From the NCBI GenBank assembly GCA_036375715.1, contig DASVBS010000065.1, positions 1-64,000 of the forward strand: DNA of 64,000 nucleotides, written 5' to 3'. The DNA is from Longimicrobiaceae bacterium (GTDB taxonomy: Bacteria > Gemmatimonadota > Gemmatimonadetes > Longimicrobiales > Longimicrobiaceae). This document shows positions 60,884 to 64,000 of this stretch, in pieces. Positions within the stretch are counted from its first letter, which is position 1. Each line of letters opens with the position of its first letter. The position numbers and the translations under genes were made by a program. The notes under the pieces are model-generated. The model was not told the DNA's origin. It saw nothing but the letters and a program-made list of their open reading frames with translations, and made no database searches.

Positions 60884-62482
60884 TTAGCAGGGTGCGCTCG
60901 CGGGGCTCGAATCCGGTGTTCGGACCTCAGCCTCGCGACTGCGGATCAGCGCGACGAACAGGTCGAAGAGGTGCGGGTCGAAGATGCGGCCCCGTTGCTC
61001 ACCCATGATGTGCAACGCCTCCTCGAGTCCGTATGCGGGCTTGTACGATCGGGCGGTGGTGAGCGCATCGAACACGTCGGCAACGCACAGGATACGCGCT
61101 GGCAGCGGGATCTCTTCCCCGGCCAGACCGTCGGGATAGCCGGTTCCGGCCCAGTGCTCGTGATGGCTGCGAACGATCGGCCGGATGTCCCAGGGGAAGC
61201 TGAGCCCGGCAACGATTTCGTCTCCGGCGGAGGTATGGGCCTCCATCACCGCCCGCTCCTCAGCCGTGAGCGGCCCGGGCTTGTTGAGGATGTCGGCCGG
61301 GACGGAGATCTTCCCCACGTCGTGCATCATCGCCCCCATCCGGAACCAGGTCAGCTCTCGGCCGGTGATCCCCACCGCTTCGGCGAGCATGCAGGCGAGG
61401 TCCGCTACCCGCTCGCAGTGCCCCGCCGTGTACATGTCCTTGGACTCGATCGTCTCGGCCCACGCCTTCACCGCCTTGAGGAAGGTCTCCTCGAGCAGGT
61501 CGAGGCGCTGATCGAGATCCGCGAGCTCGCGCCGCGCCTGCAGGCTGCTGAGGATCGCATGAGATCGATTCAGGCTGCGCAGGGCGTCGGCGTTGCGACC
61601 GCTCGCGAGGTAGAGGAGGGCGCGCTCGCTCTCCGTCTCTCCCTCCAGTAACCGATCCTCGCAGTGCCGGGCGAGCTCGACCGCCCGATCAAACTCGATC
61701 TCGGCCAGCTCGAGCTGCTTCGTCTCGCGGTAGAGGACGCCGTAGAACTTGTGCGCTTCGCCGAGGCTGGGCAGGGCCCCCAGGGACTTGAAGATCTCCA
61801 CCGCGAAGTCGCAGGTGTCGCGTGCCTCGGTGAACGCGCGTCGCTTGAGCAGCAGCTCGGCCCGATTCAGGGAGACCATGCCCAGGACGCGGGTCTCGCC
61901 GCACGCGTCGGCCAGGTCGAGCGCCTCGCGGAAGCATCGATCGGCTGCCTCGAAGCGGCCGATGTCGACGTGCGCCATCCCCAGGTTGTTCAGCGTGAGG
62001 GCGGCGAGTCGGTGGTCGCCGAGCGCCTCGTGTCGGGCGAGCGCGCTCTCGTAGCGATTGATCGCCTCGACCACGTCGCCCCGGATGTTCGCGAGGACGC
62101 CGCGATTCTGCTCGGCCATTCCCGCGGTGCGCAGGTCGCCGACCGACTGGGCGAGCGCGCCGGCGCGCAGGTACAGATCCTCCGCTTCGTCCAGCTCTCC
62201 GCGCGACTGGACGATCGAGGCGAGGCCGATCAACGCCTTGGCCACCATCGAGGGGAGCTCGTTCAGCTCGCCCACCAGCCGACTGACCTCGAAGAGATCT
62301 GCGGCCACCTCGATTTCGCCGCGGGCGGCGTAGATGGACCCGACGCGTCGCAGGATGTCAGCGACATCATCGGGGCGCGCCCAGCGGCGGGCGTCGGCGA
62401 GCGCCGCCTCGTAGGCGGCCAGCGCTTCGTCCCAGCGCCCGGCGCGGGTGGACTCGTGGGCCGCCTCCACCAGTTGCCTCAT
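60884..62482 (-). CDS. TPR-repeat HD-GYP domain protein (putative c-di-GMP phosphodiesterase)
   Basis: About 532 residues from the ATG at 62480-62482. Residues 1-about 330 are tandem tetratricopeptide repeats (LNNLGMAHVDIGRFEAADRC and others), about 7-8 copies. The C-terminal domain (about 340-500) is HD-GYP: HCERVADLACMLAEAVGI, MMHDVGKISVP, HHEHWAGTGYPDGLAGEEIP, intact HD and GYP motifs. It should hydrolyse c-di-GMP, with the TPR part binding partners. A GTG start 33 nt upstream is possible. It may counterbalance the GGDEF-EAL protein encoded nearby. Confidence 0.9.
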   Translation of the reverse strand: MRQLVEAAHESTRAGRWDEALAAYEAALADARRWARPDDVADILRRVGSIYAARGEIEVAADLFEVSRLVGELNELPSMVAKALIGLASIVQSRGELDEAEDLYLRAGALAQSVGDLRTAGMAEQNRGVLANIRGDVVEAINRYESALARHEALGDHRLAALTLNNLGMAHVDIGRFEAADRCFREALDLADACGETRVLGMVSLNRAELLLKRRAFTEARDTCDFAVEIFKSLGALPSLGEAHKFYGVLYRETKQLELAEIEFDRAVELARHCEDRLLEGETESERALLYLASGRNADALRSLNRSHAILSSLQARRELADLDQRLDLLEETFLKAVKAWAETIESKDMYTAGHCERVADLACMLAEAVGITGRELTWFRMGAMMHDVGKISVPADILNKPGPLTAEERAVMEAHTSAGDEIVAGLSFPWDIRPIVRSHHEHWAGTGYPDGLAGEEIPLPARILCVADVFDALTTARSYKPAYGLEEALHIMGEQRGRIFDPHLFDLFVALIRSREAEVRTPDSSPASAPC

Positions 62483-62515
62483 CGCCGCTCTCGCTCCATC
62501 ACCGGACTGCTTCAC

Positions 62516-62916
62516 CGCAGAACCAGGGTGTCACCACATCCCCTTCCGCATACTTCGTTACGCCCCAACCGCAGAAGCCCGGGAGTCGACTCCGGCCCCC
62601 GCGACCGCATCGTGCCCCTGTCTCCCCAGTATCGTCGCCCTTGGAACGTACCTTTAGGATCACTCCTGTGCGGAGTCCTTGCATTTTGTCGCCTAGGAGG
62701 GGGAGCGTTCGGAAGTGCTCGCCGGTGTCTCGCGCCGAAGAGCGGAGACCCCATGACCCAAGAGAACGGCATCGACCAGCCGGCCCGCGGCCTGACGCTC
62801 GGCCGGATCAGCCGACCGAAACGCGGGCGCGGTAAACCCGCGTTGATCGCGCCCGGCGGTTCTACTATCTTTTTTGAATTGCCGTACGTTGAAGAAAGCG
62901 CGCCTGGTCGCGCCAC
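62516..62916. other. Intergenic region between HD-GYP gene and tRNA gene
   Basis: A 401-bp region with no firm gene. It contains the tRNA promoter (62843-62871), a short hairpin ACGCGGG/CCCGCGT (62821-62843) and a weak 57-codon open frame at 62753-62926 whose first 20 codons have G or C in almost every third position, but whose stop falls inside the tRNA gene. The HD-GYP promoter should also lie here but is not assignable. Confidence 0.4.
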
Positions 62917-62926
62917 GGGCCTGTAG
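62753..62926 (+). CDS. Candidate small protein of unknown function (weak)
   Basis: A 57-residue reading frame beginning with ATG after GGAGACCCC. It has high third-position GC in the first 20 codons, a basic run (RPKRGRGK, about 22-29) and an FFELPYVEE segment. It ends at a TAG inside the tRNA gene and contains the tRNA promoter, so it is more likely to be a chance or decayed frame than a gene. No homology is recognised. Confidence 0.2.
   Translation: MTQENGIDQPARGLTLGRISRPKRGRGKPALIAPGGSTIFFELPYVEESAPGRATGL
62843..62871 (+). promoter_or_regulatory. Promoter of the tRNA-Ile(CAU) gene
   Basis: TTGATC (62843-62848) and TATCTT (62866-62871) are separated by 17 bp. The predicted transcript starts near 62878, about 40 nt before the mature tRNA 5' end. 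Confidence 0.6.
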
Positions 62927-62990
62927 CTCAGTCGGTCAGAGCACGCGACTCATAATCGCTAGGTCGTGGGTTCGAGTCCCACCAGGCCCA
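62917..62990 (+). tRNA. ileX: tRNA-Ile with CAT anticodon (lysidine-modified type)
   Basis: A complete 74-nt cloverleaf: acceptor GGGCCTG/CAGGCCC, D-arm GCTC/GAGC, anticodon loop CTCATAA, T-arm GTGGG-TTCGAGT-CCCAC, discriminator A at 62990 and no encoded CCA. Anticodon CAU could be Met or Ile2. The C4-G69 and C5-G68 pairs are the TilS recognition pairs of E. coli tRNA-Ile2, and the GCGA-loop-TCGC anticodon stem also fits that isoacceptor, so I call it Ile(CAU). Position 27-43 is a C-U mismatch. It is not an initiator because the GGG/CCC anticodon-stem pairs are absent. Confidence 0.85.
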
Positions 62991-62996
62991 TGTTCG

Positions 62997-63029
62997 CCCC
63001 CTGGCGCGCTGAGGCGCGTCAGGGGGTTT
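62997..63029. terminator. Terminator shared by the tRNA gene and upp
   Basis: CCCCCTG (62997-63003) pairs with CAGGGGG (63020-63026), extended by GCGCGC/GCGCGT, followed by TTT. It stops tRNA transcription; its right end overlaps the upp stop codon of the convergent gene. Confidence 0.75.
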
Positions 63030-63666
63030 ATCGTGTGCCGAAGAGCCGATCCCCGGCGTCGCCAAGGCCGGGGCGGATGTATCCGTTTTCATCCAGCTCG
63101 CGGTCCAGGGCAGCGGCGTACACCGGAACGTCGGGATGCTCCTCCAGCATCTTCCGCACGCCCTCCGGTGCGGCGACCAGGCACATGAACTGGACGCGGG
63201 ACGCTCCCTGCGACTTGAGAGCGGCGACGGCGGCCGCGGCGGACCCGCCGGTTGCTAGCATCGGGTCCACCACGATGAACTCGCGTGCTTCCGGGTCCCG
63301 GGGGATCTTGAAGTAGTAGTCCACCGGGAGCAGGGTGTCGTGATCGCGATAGAGCCCGATGTGGCCCACGCGGGCGGAGGGCATCAGACGCACCACCCCC
63401 TCCACCATTCCCAGCCCTGCCCTGAGTATTGGCACCACGGTCAGCTTTTTCCCCTTGAGGCGCCACTGGCGAGTCGCCTCGAGCGGGGTTTCGATCTCCA
63501 CCTCCTCGAGCGGGAGATCCTTGGTGACCTCGTAAGCCATCAACATCGCGATCTCGTCGACCATCTCCTTGAACTTCTTCTTGGAGGTACGCCGATCACG
63601 CAGCACCGTGAGCTTGTGGCGGATCAACGGATGGTCGAGGACCACCAGGTTCGGAAATTCGGTCAC
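63028..63666 (-). CDS. upp: Uracil phosphoribosyltransferase
   Basis: A 212-residue uracil salvage enzyme forming UMP from uracil and PRPP. Motifs: [21 protein letters not shown] at the start, [16 protein letters not shown], the PRPP-binding [19 protein letters not shown] and the C-terminal uracil-binding [17 protein letters not shown]. Start chosen as GTG (63664-63666) with AGGGAT upstream, giving the normal family length; an ATG at 63697-63699 would add 11 residues but has only a C-run before it. It converges on the tRNA gene across a shared terminator and is divergent from the HMA gene. Confidence 0.94.
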   Translation of the reverse strand: MTEFPNLVVLDHPLIRHKLTVLRDRRTSKKKFKEMVDEIAMLMAYEVTKDLPLEEVEIETPLEATRQWRLKGKKLTVVPILRAGLGMVEGVVRLMPSARVGHIGLYRDHDTLLPVDYYFKIPRDPEAREFIVVDPMLATGGSAAAAVAALKSQGASRVQFMCLVAAPEGVRKMLEEHPDVPVYAAALDRELDENGYIRPGLGDAGDRLFGTR

Positions 63667-63801
63667 GGCGATCCCTGGGGAGTGGTTGGCGTGCCGCATT
63701 CTAGGGGGGGACGATCGTTTCAGGCAACGCGCACGGCGACGCGCGCCATCGGTACGAAATCTGCCCCGGCGTCGGGGGTCACCTTCCACACGAGGAGGAC
63801 C

Positions 63802-64000
63802 ATGAGAACAGCTCGCCTGAACGTGGCGGGGATGAGTTGCGGGCACTGCGTCGAGACGGTAGAGAAGGCGCTCCTCAACCAGAAGGGTGTGCGGAACGCC
63901 ACCGTCCACCTCGAGTCCGGGGCGGCTGAGGTCGAGTACGAGGAGTCCGCCGTCGCCCCCGAACAACTCGTCGAGGCGGTGCGGGAGAGCGGCTACGAAG
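63802..64000 (+). CDS. Heavy-metal-associated (HMA) domain protein, truncated by the window edge
   Basis: The first 66 codons are present. The sequence opens [20 protein letters not shown], with the metal-binding CxxC (Cys13 and Cys16) of the HMA fold, followed by the expected beta-alpha-beta elements to GYE. It could be a stand-alone CopZ-type copper chaperone or the N-terminal domain of a copper ATPase; the continuation is outside the window. A GAGGAGG site precedes the ATG at 63802. The 135-bp gap to the divergent upp gene has a G-run but no assignable promoter. Confidence 0.88.
   Translation, partial: MRTARLNVAGMSCGHCVETVEKALLNQKGVRNATVHLESGAAEVEYEESAVAPEQLVEAVRESGYE

Noticed and set aside
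62917-62990. Elongator or initiator tRNA-Met
   Set aside because: Anticodon CAU fits, but the C4-G69/C5-G68 pairs and anticodon-stem sequence fit Ile2 and the initiator GGG/CCC pairs are absent. Finding two other CAU tRNAs in the genome would confirm this.

Overview
The window is a GC-rich (roughly two-thirds G+C), densely coded stretch of chromosome from a Gram-negative-type bacterium. LPS heptose kinase HldA, an outer-membrane-like exported protein, a lipoprotein and SecDF point to a diderm. BshA (bacillithiol), HPr kinase with a mannose-type PTS, a CDC48/VAT-like AAA protein and a ZU5-like lipoprotein make Gemmatimonadota my best guess. That is inference from gene content, since no marker search could be run. 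There is no prophage, no CRISPR and no recognisable transposase. Most of the window is chromosomal housekeeping and core metabolism arranged in long, tightly overlapping minus-strand operons.

Layout. 1-7651 (minus): truncated sucC, a UPF0182 membrane protein, phosphomannomutase, ridA, hldA and a DUF5343-like protein. 7652-8082: a divergent control region with an unusual three-armed palindrome, followed by the plus-strand CDC48/VAT-like ATPase (8083-10386). 10450-10915: bidirectional terminator, tmRNA (tag ANDNFALAA) and its promoter. 11284-13316: dusB-type gene, divergent from a ptsN-like IIA gene and a zinc-ribbon coiled-coil gene. 13374-24492: a FlgD-like exported protein, recO, an exported protein, a bifunctional nuclease, metK, then a complete PTS module (EI, HPr, IID, IIC, IIB, IIA, HprK) running on from a glycosyltransferase and nusB. 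24489-28208: riboflavin genes ribH, ribBA, ribE, ribD. 28162-33264: a beta-rich exported protein, purM, a PfkB kinase, argS and an fmdB-type gene. 33355-40086: a propionyl-CoA carboxylase / methylmalonyl-CoA mutase operon with an rRNA methyltransferase gene inside it. 40219-46973: rpsA, cmk, aroA, birA, nadC, uppP. 47028-54517: bshA, miaA, mutL, tatD, secF, secD. 54804-62482: signalling and sugar-acid genes (GAF-PAS-GGDEF-EAL, a small Cys protein, a galactonate-dehydratase-like enzyme coupled to an FMN hydroxyacid oxidase, a lipoprotein, TPR-HD-GYP). 62917-64000: tRNA-Ile(CAU), upp and the start of an HMA copper-binding gene.

How parts work together. HprK, HPr, EI and IIABCD form a self-contained phosphorelay with no sugar-catabolic enzyme nearby, which suggests a regulatory as much as a transport role. 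The carboxylase, biotin carrier and mutase genes give propionyl-CoA to succinyl-CoA, feeding the TCA cycle at the step of SucCD, whose sucC lies elsewhere in the window. The c-di-GMP synthesis/degradation protein and the HD-GYP protein lie within 8 kb of each other.

Most notable non-coding signals: two separate intergenic elements (26255-26414 and 59937-60138) built from heptanucleotide tandem arrays in inverted orientation around spacers of about 110 bp; the nested three-stem palindrome at 7931-7980; and an AT-rich 22-bp palindrome at 38376-38397 in front of the propionyl-CoA carboxylase biotin carboxylase gene.
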